Under the pieces are notes generated by a model. That model searched no databases. It was not told where the DNA came from and saw only the letters and a list, made by a program, of their open reading frames with translations. A program made the translations under genes and the position numbers. 64,000 nt of DNA from Nonomuraea angiospora (GTDB lineage: Bacteria > Actinomycetota > Actinomycetes > Streptosporangiales > Streptosporangiaceae), in contig NZ_JADBEK010000001.1 of assembly GCF_014873145.1 (NCBI RefSeq), positions 11,470,001 through 11,534,000 on the forward strand. The letters are read 5' to 3'. Below are positions 1-7,327 of the stretch, in pieces. Within the stretch, counting starts at the first letter, position 1, and each line of letters begins with the position of its first letter.

Positions 1-268
1 CCCGGCGCGGCGGGTCCACTTCAGCGTAGGCGAAGCCGAAGGGGATCTCCGAGCCGTTCGCGTCCGAGATCATGACTGCATCAAGCCGCCCGCTCGGCCG
101 GGCGTCGACGCGCATCCGATCAGCGGGCGTGTGATAGCCGGGCACGACGAACCATTGTTCGAGCTTGCTCGGCTCGACGAAGGCCGCGAAGACCCGCTCG
201 GCGCTGGCGTGCAGGCGGCGATGCACGGTGAATCCGCCGCTTGCGTCCCGTGGCGGCGTTTCAGACAT
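1..268 (-). CDS. SRPBCC/AHSA1-family protein (3' end off the window)
   Basis: The first 89 residues are visible; the gene runs leftward out of the window. The start is the ATG preceded by GGAGCACCACTAC. The reading MSETPPRD, then FTVHRRLHASAERVFAAFVE and KLEQWFV is the usual opening of AHSA1/SRPBCC (START-like) proteins, which form a helix-grip cavity for hydrophobic ligands and often sit beside ArsR regulators. No ligand can be inferred. The gene is read in the same direction as the DHFR-family gene behind it, so the two may be co-transcribed. Family membership is seen from sequence; the role is unknown. Confidence 0.8.
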   Translation of the reverse strand, partial: MSETPPRDASGGFTVHRRLHASAERVFAAFVEPSKLEQWFVVPGYHTPADRMRVDARPSGRLDAVMISDANGSEIPFGFAYAEVDPPRR

Positions 269-336
269 GTAGTGGTGCTCCTTTCGGCCTAACTTTGCCC
301 GGGATGGTCGTGGCGGTCATCGGCCGCCCCGCTCGG

Positions 337-885
337 TCACGCGTCGGGGTTGTGAAGGGTGAGGACGACGACCCCGGAGCCGAGCGTGCGGGTCCCGGTC
401 AGTTCGAGCTTCTTGGTGAGGCCGGGGTGGATGAGGAGGTCGCCCGCGTCGCCGACTCCGGCCAGGTGCGGGTGTACCCACAGGTGGAGCTCGTCGAGGA
501 GGTCCGCCTGCAAAAGGGCCTTGGCCACCGGGCCGTAGCCGTGCATCAGGATCGACGTGCCGTCCTTGGCGCGCAGCGCCCGGACCGCCTCGATCAGGTC
601 GCCGTCGAGCACGCTGGTGTTGTGCCAGACCGGCTCGCTGAGGGTGGTGGAGGCGACGTACTTGGAGATGGCGTTGATCGCGTCCGCGTACTTGCCGTCC
701 CTTCCCGGCCAGGCGCCGGCATACACCTCGTAGGTCTTGCGGCCCATCAGCATCGCGTCCGCGGCCCGGAGCTGCTCCAGCGCCAGCTCGTTGGACTCGT
801 CGTCGACGTAGTCGAAGTGCCACTTGTCCATGTGATTGACCACGCCGTCCAAGCTGACGAACGTGGAGTTGCTGATCGTTCCCAT
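337..885 (-). CDS. Dihydrofolate reductase-family (RibD C-terminal-like) protein
   Basis: The 182-residue product starts MGTISNSTFVSLDGVVNH, the typical first strand of RibD_C/DHFR-family flavin or NADPH-dependent reductases in actinomycetes. It continues with the family blocks LLMGRKTYE (here AMLMGRKTYEVYAGAWP), an ILMHGYGPVAKAL nucleotide-binding segment and a C-terminal LTGTRTLGSGVVVLTL strand. The frame stays open upstream to 1215, but the homologous part begins at this ATG, so I use 885. The family is clear; the substrate is not, and most relatives are uncharacterised. It lies just upstream of the SRPBCC gene on the same strand. Confidence 0.85.
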   Translation of the reverse strand: MGTISNSTFVSLDGVVNHMDKWHFDYVDDESNELALEQLRAADAMLMGRKTYEVYAGAWPGRDGKYADAINAISKYVASTTLSEPVWHNTSVLDGDLIEAVRALRAKDGTSILMHGYGPVAKALLQADLLDELHLWVHPHLAGVGDAGDLLIHPGLTKKLELTGTRTLGSGVVVLTLHNPDA

Positions 886-1824
886 GTGAGTTCCCGTCTC
901 GACCATCGCGCCGAATTGCCGCGGTTCAAGCGCGGCATCACTCATCGGCCGGCCGGCCCCATCCGTAGCCAGAGCATCAGCCCGTCCGAACGTGAACCTG
1001 CAACGCCCGATCGTCCTCAAGTGGCGGACGGGATGGGGTCGCGGCAAGGCACTTAATTCTCTGCAATCGAAATACGTCCGACCAGGCCATCCACTGGGCA
1101 TTCTCAGGGCATTGGCGGCAATCACGGCAGTAGCGTTGTGTGCGTTGAGCGGGCAGGTCAGTCCCGCCACGACCTTGGTGGTTGCTTCGCGATCAGGGAG
1201 CCAGGCCGCAGACAAGGGCGGGACGGTGATTCACCTGCCTACCAGCTAGTTACAGGCGAGGTTCGCAGGAGGCGGGTCAGCAGCACGCAGACCTGCCTCC
1301 TGCTTGTCCGGCACCATCCACCTGGCAGGGGCGACCTACCCGCCACCGCGGTGATCATCTCTGGTCACAGCGCCAAGAGACTCTGCGCCGCTCGATTCTG
1401 GGCAACGACGTTGGCCATCGCCTAAGCGTTGAAGATCTTGCCCAGCAGGGCAGCGCCGTCCCGGTCAGCGGAGTAATACCGGCGGCGTCGTCCACGCTCG
1501 TCGTACATGGCAACCTCGGGCTCGGCCGAATGCGGTCTCCCTCAGGCGACGCGGGAATGCTTCGTTCACGGTCGGGCCATCAGGGCTCACTCAGACGTGG
1601 ACACCTCACGCACGCATGGGGTGGGGCGGGAGGACCTGCGCAGCGCTTACCGCACGCCAACGGCGTGGTGCACGTTCTTAACGGTGTCCGCGGCGAGTCT
1701 CACCAAGGGGACCTTCCAGGGGTACCTATGAGGCGGGACCGATACCCCAAGACCGATCAAATCGGAACGGTCAAGGCCACGCAATCCCACCGCCGGTTGC
1801 TCGATGGTTGCTCTTCGGCTAACA
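886..1824. other. About 940 bases without a recognisable intact gene
   Basis: No open frame here has recognisable protein character. On the minus strand a short stretch near 1425-1540 reads MYDERGRRRRYYSADRDG and then a stop; it resembles the tail of a small winged-helix regulator but is too short to assign. The stretch ends at the left inverted repeat of an insertion sequence. Because the gene severed on the IS right side has no counterpart here, sequence on this side was probably lost or rearranged. Confidence 0.4.
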
Positions 1825-2995
1825 TGTGGGTGCCCGAAACTCGGCCGTTGGAGCTGACCTGAGGTTTGGCGTTCCCGTTCTGGCGGGCATGATCGCTGTT
1901 CATGGCGCTGCGGTTCCTTTACCTGATCTTCATCCGGCTCGCGGGTTGGTTGGTTGGTGTTGCTGGCTCGCTCGCGACAGTCGAAGGACGCGGAGATCCT
2001 CGTGTTGCGGCATCAGCTCGCGGTGTTGCGTCGGCAGGTGGCCAGGCCTCGGCCGTCGTGGGCGGATCGGGCAGTGATCAGCGCGCTGGCGCGGCTGCTG
2101 TCTCCGGCCGGTTGTCGGCGGTTGTTCGTGACGCCGGGCACGCTGCTGCACTGGCACGCCGATCTGATGCGGCGGCGCTGGACCTTCAAGCGCCGCAGCC
2201 AGGGGCGACCTCCCACCCGCGCCTCCATCCGGGCCTTGATACTTCGTCTGGCCTGGGAGAATCCGCTGTGGGGTTACCGGCGGATCGCCGGGGAACTCGC
2301 CGCTCTGGGCTACCGGGTCGGGGCCTCCACCGTGTGGCTCATCCTGAAGAAGGCCGGCATCAACCCCGCGCCACGACGCGCGGGACCAACCTGGAGTGAG
2401 TTCCTGCGTGCTCAAGCTGAGGGGATCTTGGCATGCGACTACTTCCACTGCGACACCGTGCTGTTCAAACGCCTGTATTGCCTGGTCGTCATGGAGATCA
2501 GCACTCGCCGGGTGCATGTGCTCGGCGTCACCGAGCATCCGACCGGGCCGTGGGTTGCCCAGCAGGCCAGGAACCTGATGATCGAGCTGGGGGACAGAGC
2601 GGAGGGGTTCAGATTCCTCATCCGCGATCGAGATACGAAGTTCATCACGGCGTTCGACGACGTCTTCACGGCCGCAGGCATCCGCATCCTCAAGACGGCA
2701 CCTCGCGCTCCGCGGGCCAACGCGCTTGTCGAACGCTGGATCGGCGGCCTGCGCCGAGAACTCCTCGATCGAATTCTCATCGTCAACGCCCGCCATCTAC
2801 GACGCGTGCTGGCCGCCTACGAGACCCACTTCAATGAGCATCGCCCGCATCGCTCCCTGGGCCAGGCCGCCCCGCTGCGAGCCCTTCCCGACCCGGTCGA
2901 GGACGATAGCAAGGTTATCCGACGTGACCGCCTCGGCGGGCTGATCCATGAATATGTACAGGTCGCATAGGGTGTCTGAGTTCTTGGCACCCACA
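1825..2995 (+). mobile_element. Insertion sequence copy 1, about 1.17 kb, rve/IS3-IS481-like
   Basis: The element is bounded by imperfect inverted repeats. The left end reads TGTGGGTGCCCGAAACTC from 1825. The reverse complement of the right end (about 2974-2995) reads TGTGGGTGCCAAGAACTC. Between them lies one transposase gene. A related element at 27855-29027 has the same layout and shares the GGTGCC-R-AACT core in its repeats. No target-site duplication is visible next to the repeats, and the right flank enters directly into the middle of an ABC-transporter ATPase gene, so the insertion was accompanied or followed by a deletion. The family name is inferred from the integrase-type catalytic domain. 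Confidence 0.8.
1902..2970 (+). pseudogene. IS transposase with DDE integrase core, N-terminal frameshift
   Basis: From about 1957 to 2970 the frame encodes a transposase of about 338 residues: an N-terminal helix-turn-helix segment (AEILVLRHQLAVLRRQV), a WGYRRIAGEL segment, and a DDE rve domain with acidic residues in ACDYFHCDT, IRDRDTKF and ANALVERW. The homologue at 27913 begins [20 protein letters not shown]. The equivalent start here, MALRFLYLIFIRLAGWLV at 1902, is in another frame. The shift falls in a run of GGTT units (1944-1955 followed by GGTG): three units are present where two would restore the frame. The catalytic part is intact and could still be read from TTG or GTG near 1954, so activity is possible but doubtful. 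Confidence 0.8.
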
Positions 2996-2997
2996 CG

Positions 2998-3270
2998 TTC
3001 GAAGGACGTCGCATCACGCTCGGCATCCGCCCCGAGTCGCTCACACGAGGCGACGCCGGACCAGACACCCTCACCGTGACAGGCCGCGTCACGCTCAGCG
3101 AGATGCTCGGCCACGATCACATGATCCACATCGGCGGGCTCTCCGCACCGCTCCGCGTACGAGAGCGATATAGCCCCGGCGCGGGTGAGACCGCCACTGT
3201 CCACGCCCACCCAGACGACATCCACGTCTTCCTCCCCGACGGCGACGGCAACCGAGCAGACCTCCCATGA
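2998..3270 (+). pseudogene. C-terminal fragment of an ABC-transporter ATPase (TOBE domain)
   Basis: Immediately right of the IS the frame reads FEGRRITLGIRPESL, then LTVTGRVTLSEMLG, and ends PDDIHVFLPDGDGNRADLP. This is the C-terminal OB/TOBE regulatory domain of MalK/PotA/UgpC-type importer ATPases, where GIRPE and a closing D-x-H-x-F strand are standard. The nucleotide-binding half (Walker A, signature, Walker B) is missing; the breakpoint coincides with the IS right end. The stop overlaps the next gene (ATGA), so this was the upstream gene of an operon with the FAD oxidoreductase. The fragment cannot drive transport. Confidence 0.8.
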
Positions 3271-4343
3271 CCGCGCCCACTCGTGTCACCGTCCTCGGCG
3301 CCGGCATCCTCGGAGCCGCCACCGCACACCATCTCGCTCGCCGGGGCGCGCACGTCACCGTCATCGACGCGGACACGCGCAATGCCCGGTCGACGACGGC
3401 GTCCTTCGCGTGTGTGAACGGCAGCGCGAAGACCGACCCCGGCCTCTCCGCCCTCAACGACCGCGCCGTCGAAGAGTACCGCCGCATCACCCACACCCTC
3501 GGAGAAGCCGCAGTCCGATTCACCGGCCAGCACTTCGTCGCCACCGACCCGGACTCCCTACGCATCGCCGAGCAGCGAGTCAACGCCGCCCGTTCCCGCG
3601 GATACGGCGGCGAGATCCTCCCCGTGGACGCGCTCCGCGAACGCGAACCCCACCTGCGCCTGGACACACCGCCACTCGCGGTCGCGTGGTTCCCCTCCGA
3701 CGGATGGGCCGACCCGGAAGCACTCCGGGCGCACTTCCTCACCGGCCTCATCACGCACCACCGCAAAGCCACCGCGATCAGCCCAACCAGATCAGGCCGC
3801 CTCCAGATCACCTTCGCCGACGGTGACCGAACCGAGACCGACCGCGTCGTAAACGCCACGGGCGCCGGAGCCGCCGACATCGAACTCCCCGTCTCGCGTC
3901 CGCCACTTCACGTCACGCCCGGGTTCGTCGTGGCAACGGACACCGCCACAGACCTCGTGACCACCGTCGTTCGCACCCGACAGCTCGGCATCCGCCCTGA
4001 CGGGTCTCGTCGTGCCCTTCTGCACAGCCACGACATCGACCGCCTCTTCGACCACGACCAGACCACAGCCGAACGCGCCGCCGAAACCCTCCTCAACCGA
4101 GCCCGACGGATGTTCCCGGACGCAGGCCACATCACTCCACGACGGATCACCCGAGGCTCACGACCGACACCCGCCGACGGCAAGCCGGCCATCGGCGAAA
4201 GCGCAAACCTCCCCGGCTACTACGAACTCTCCGCACACAGCGGGATCACCCTCGCACCACTCCTGGGCCGACTGCTCGCGACGGAGATCCTCACCGAGAG
4301 TCGTGACCCCATTCTCTCTCCCTTCCGACCAGACCGTCATTGA
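3267..4343 (+). CDS. FAD-dependent oxidoreductase, D-amino-acid/glycine oxidase (DAO) family
   Basis: The 358-residue protein opens with a dinucleotide-binding fold, VTVLGAGILGAATAHHLARRGAHVTVIDAD (GxGxxG with a terminal acidic residue that binds the FAD ribose). A central substrate domain follows, and the C-terminal block GSRPTPADGKPAIGES...YYELSAHSGITLAP re-enters the FAD domain, as in DadA/SoxB-type deaminating oxidases. It is cytoplasmic, with no signal peptide. It starts with ATG overlapping the stop of a truncated ABC ATPase (ATGA), which suggests the original operon imported and oxidised an amine or amino acid. The promoter was probably upstream of the lost ATPase part, so current expression is uncertain. 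Confidence 0.85.
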   Translation: MTAPTRVTVLGAGILGAATAHHLARRGAHVTVIDADTRNARSTTASFACVNGSAKTDPGLSALNDRAVEEYRRITHTLGEAAVRFTGQHFVATDPDSLRIAEQRVNAARSRGYGGEILPVDALREREPHLRLDTPPLAVAWFPSDGWADPEALRAHFLTGLITHHRKATAISPTRSGRLQITFADGDRTETDRVVNATGAGAADIELPVSRPPLHVTPGFVVATDTATDLVTTVVRTRQLGIRPDGSRRALLHSHDIDRLFDHDQTTAERAAETLLNRARRMFPDAGHITPRRITRGSRPTPADGKPAIGESANLPGYYELSAHSGITLAPLLGRLLATEILTESRDPILSPFRPDRH

Positions 4344-4479
4344 AGGCACTCAATTTCCACGAGCATGTGAACTGCTGACCGCCTTCAGTCGGGAAGGGTG
4401 GATCGCGCTCGCCCGATCGTGCGGCACCTGGCCTCCGCACTCCCGTGGCGCTGCTGCACCGCCACGAACGAGCCCACAA

Positions 4480-4617
4480 GCTGGTCCTGGCCAGCGGTCT
4501 TCCCCTCTGCGGCTACATGGCCTGAGGCATGGTGCGGCGACGCCGGCCCTGGCGACTCGACTACGGAATCGCGGGAAACCGCAGGTGGAAGTGGTAGGGC
4601 GCCCGGGCCACCAACTC
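4480..4617 (+). pseudogene. Tyrosine recombinase (phage-type integrase) C-terminal relic
   Basis: In one frame (from 4510) the sequence reads RLHGLRHGAATPALA, matching the conserved (I)RLHDLRHGAATLAL box of actinomycete integrases that carries the catalytic H-x-x-R. About 20 residues later comes KPQVEVVGRPGH, the decayed equivalent of KVV-x-x-MLGHSS. Directly before it, one base out of frame, SGLPL matches the preceding GLPPIRLH block. The catalytic tyrosine segment is not recognisable. This is a small, frameshifted remnant marking former site-specific integration. Confidence 0.6.
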
Positions 4618-4622
4618 CGAAC

Positions 4623-6362
4623 CTACGGATTGAAAGGTCGGGCGACTCCGGTTCGGGGGACGCCCGCGATGGCGTCCAGCCGCAGCGGCCTGCCGGAGTC
4701 TTTCAGCTCGTGCAGTGTCGGGCAGATCCAACCCCCCTCGAGGTACTCGTTCCAGGCGTAGATGAGGACCGCGTTGGCCGGGGTGCTCCCCGGGTGGGTG
4801 TTGCTCCAGCGAATCGCCCCGCCCAGGTGGGTCGCGATCTGTGCGGCCGTCGCCTGCTGGGTCCAGATGTCCTTGTGTCTGAGGTAGTCATCGGACGGCT
4901 GCGACCCCCAGGGCACCGGATAGTCGTATTGGGGGCGCGAGTCCCAGCCTGTCGACACTGTCGGAATGACCTGCCCTGCCGCGGTCGCGTACTCAGACCA
5001 CAGACGGGTCTCAAGGTCGGTGAGCGACGAATACGGCGCCCCATTGGTCTGCCCTGTCGAGTAGCGGCTCACCGCGTCGGCGCCCATCGCGGTCTTCGTC
5101 TCCGCCGCGTCCTTCGCGGTCCACCTCATGACCACGACGTACGGATCGGCCAGTCCTGCCTCGGCCGTCCTGGCTCGCATCTTGGCGACCCGGTCAGCGG
5201 TGGTGGGCCCCAAGAAGTAGATCAGCGGGCGTCCTCCCAGCACCTTCTGGTAGTTCGATTCGCCGAATCGCGTGACCAGTTCCGGCAGATACGTGTCCCA
5301 GTTCCATTCCGTTATGAGGGCGCACCAGTTGACCTGATTCTTGTACGCGCTCGACAGATACAGGTCCCTGGCTTGCCTCAGCTCCGGGTGGGAGTAGTAG
5401 TCGATGGCCCAGTAGTCGATACCGGCCGCGTGAGCGTACCGGATCTGCTGATCCATGATCGCCTGGCTGGTCTCGTCGCAGTTGACCGACTCGGTCACCT
5501 CGACGTTGACGTTGTCGACATACAGATCGGAGGTCTGGCTCGGGTTGGTCTGGAAGTGGAGTCTGTCGAGCGTCGCGGGGGAGCCGAGCAACGGGGTGTG
5601 GTAGACCTTGCGCACCCCGTCGACGAAGATGTCCACCCACGGCGTGGCCCCCACGGGCGGGGCCGGATCGACGATGACCCTGATCGAGTACCAGGTGTCG
5701 TCGGCGATGGCCTGGACGACCTGCCAGGTTCCTGAAGGGGTACGGCACACCAGCTGCTTGCCGCCGCCTTCCCGCCGGGTGGCAATGTCGACGACTGTGG
5801 TCGATCCACCGCCCACCAACGCTCGGGACCAGCCGCCTGCGGCCGTCTCCCTCCAGTCCCACCGTACGGTGACGGCTCGATCCTGGCCGGCGAACGTGCG
5901 AGACATCGCCGCCATTCCCGCGGTGGACGTGTCGTGCAGGTGCACGCTCTTGCCCTCGCGATCAGGGCTCTGCACGACCGACACCTCGGTGCCGGTCCCC
6001 GCCGACACGGTCCAGCCGGACGGGGCACCTCCCGTCGCCTCCGCATCGAAGCCTTGGTTGACCAGCACCGGCTCGGGCACGGTGATCTCCGAGTAGTACG
6101 GCATCCGGAAGTGATACTTCTCCGGCGACAGGAGGCGGTTCACGCCCATGCCATGCCTCGTGTCCAGGCCCGTATAGGCATCCCAGCGGATCGCCCCGAC
6201 CAGCGTACGGTCGGCGCGCGGCACCTGTTCACCCGCTGCCGCGGCTGGGCCGGCACCCGGCAGGCCCAGCGCGGCCCCGCCCGTCACTGCCGCTGCCACC
6301 TTGAGGACGTCCCGCCGGCTCGGCCCGTCACCGAAACCAGAATCCGACCTGCGAACAGGCAT
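4623..6362 (-). CDS. Tat-exported GH99/WbsX-like glycoside hydrolase-type protein
   Basis: The 579-residue product starts at an ATG with GGAGG 7 bases upstream. The N-terminus has a twin-arginine signal, PSRRDVLKVAAAVTGG followed by an AAA cleavage region, so the folded protein is exported. The segment at about 110-250 (VNQGFDAEATGGAPSGW to LYVDNVNVEV) looks like a concanavalin/LamG-type beta-sandwich. The C-terminal half has YAHAAGIDYWAIDYY and ends with LIYAWNEYLEGGWICPT, close to the WNEW-x-EG-x-x-LEPT signature of GH99-like/WbsX barrels, where the glutamate is a catalytic candidate. The sugar substrate is unknown. It is read divergently from other glycosidase remnants, which suggests a former polysaccharide locus. 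Confidence 0.75.
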   Translation of the reverse strand: MPVRRSDSGFGDGPSRRDVLKVAAAVTGGAALGLPGAGPAAAAGEQVPRADRTLVGAIRWDAYTGLDTRHGMGVNRLLSPEKYHFRMPYYSEITVPEPVLVNQGFDAEATGGAPSGWTVSAGTGTEVSVVQSPDREGKSVHLHDTSTAGMAAMSRTFAGQDRAVTVRWDWRETAAGGWSRALVGGGSTTVVDIATRREGGGKQLVCRTPSGTWQVVQAIADDTWYSIRVIVDPAPPVGATPWVDIFVDGVRKVYHTPLLGSPATLDRLHFQTNPSQTSDLYVDNVNVEVTESVNCDETSQAIMDQQIRYAHAAGIDYWAIDYYSHPELRQARDLYLSSAYKNQVNWCALITEWNWDTYLPELVTRFGESNYQKVLGGRPLIYFLGPTTADRVAKMRARTAEAGLADPYVVVMRWTAKDAAETKTAMGADAVSRYSTGQTNGAPYSSLTDLETRLWSEYATAAGQVIPTVSTGWDSRPQYDYPVPWGSQPSDDYLRHKDIWTQQATAAQIATHLGGAIRWSNTHPGSTPANAVLIYAWNEYLEGGWICPTLHELKDSGRPLRLDAIAGVPRTGVARPFNP

Positions 6363-6919
6363 AACTGACCTCCATCGATCCGATTTGGGGTGGCACGCTG
6401 ATCGCCACCGCTCAGCCCAGCGGAACCGGCTCTCGACCACGCTGCACAGCACCACGACAGGCCCGTGGAGCGCGTGGGAATTCGTGTCTCGGACACTAAC
6501 CGCGTACCACCGCCACCGCTAGCACCAGGTTGAGCGATATTGGGACTAAAGTGACCCGACAGCGACACCGAAACGGGCGCCACGGGCCGGCAGAAGTCCT
6601 GGGACGGCACTGCCGCGTTTGGCGAGCGGTTGCATTCGCGGTGAGCTTTCGCGCCGGCCTTCCTCGCTGGTGTTGCCGTCGCTCAAGCCGGGCTCGAGGC
6701 ACATAGGCAGCGCTCTGCGATCCGGAGAGTGATCGTCTAAATGCACGCCTCCCGGTGCGCCACCTTGCCCTGGCGAGCGATCGGTCAACTGTGTCCTACT
6801 TTTCCTCAATCCACGCCAAGGTGTATGAAGTTCCACCTCAATAGCATCAAAGTCATGCCAGAGAAGCGATATACAGCGGCTGACCATGGGCGCGGTGCGC
6901 GGCGGTGGACGGGGGGCGC
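6363..6919. other. Divergent intergenic region between two glycosidase loci
   Basis: These 557 bases separate the Tat-exported GH99-like gene (leftward) from the GH99-like remnant (rightward). No plausible coding frame is present. The right part is noticeably more AT-rich and would fit a promoter for the rightward gene, but I could not identify a convincing -35/-10 pair or operator. Confidence 0.5.
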
Positions 6920-7327
6920 ATGACCGAGCAGGCCGTGACGATCGCGGCGTACTACTTCCCGAACTACCACATCGATCCTCGCAACGAGCAGTGGCATGGC
7001 GAGGGGTGGACCGAGTGGGAGTTGATGAAGCGGGCGACCGCGCGGTTCGAAGGGCACCAGCAGCCCCGTGTCCCGCTCCATGGCTACCAGGATGAGGCCG
7101 ATCCGGCCGTGATGGCGGCCAAGATGGCGATGGCCACCGAGCACGGTGTCGACGCCTTCCTCTTCGACTGGTACTGGTACAGCGACCGTCCTTACCTGGA
7201 GCGGCCACTGGAGTCGGCCTTCTTGCGGAACGCAACGGCCTACGACATGAAGTTCGCGGTGATGTGGGCGAGGTCGTGGGCCGCATGCCGCCTTTTGCGG
7301 CAGGCATGGACGGAGACGACTCCGTGA
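6920..7327 (+). pseudogene. N-terminal fragment of a GH99/WbsX-like protein
   Basis: The start MTEQAVTIAAYYFPNYHIDP with QWHGEGWTEWELMK and EHGVDAFLFDWYWY is the characteristic beginning of GH99-like/WbsX barrels (AYYFPQ(F/Y)H...W-x-GF-TEW). A run of six G residues upstream of the ATG can serve as the ribosome site. The match stops after MKFAVMW, at about residue 120, where normal relatives continue for another 200 or more residues. The frame then reads into unrelated sequence and stops. The rest of the barrel, including the WNEW-EG catalytic region, is missing, so this is a broken gene joined to the next one by a deletion. Confidence 0.75.

Noticed and set aside
337..1215. A longer form of the DHFR-family protein starting at 1215
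   Set aside because: The extra 110 residues show no family similarity and have no ribosome site at the start; homology begins at 885.
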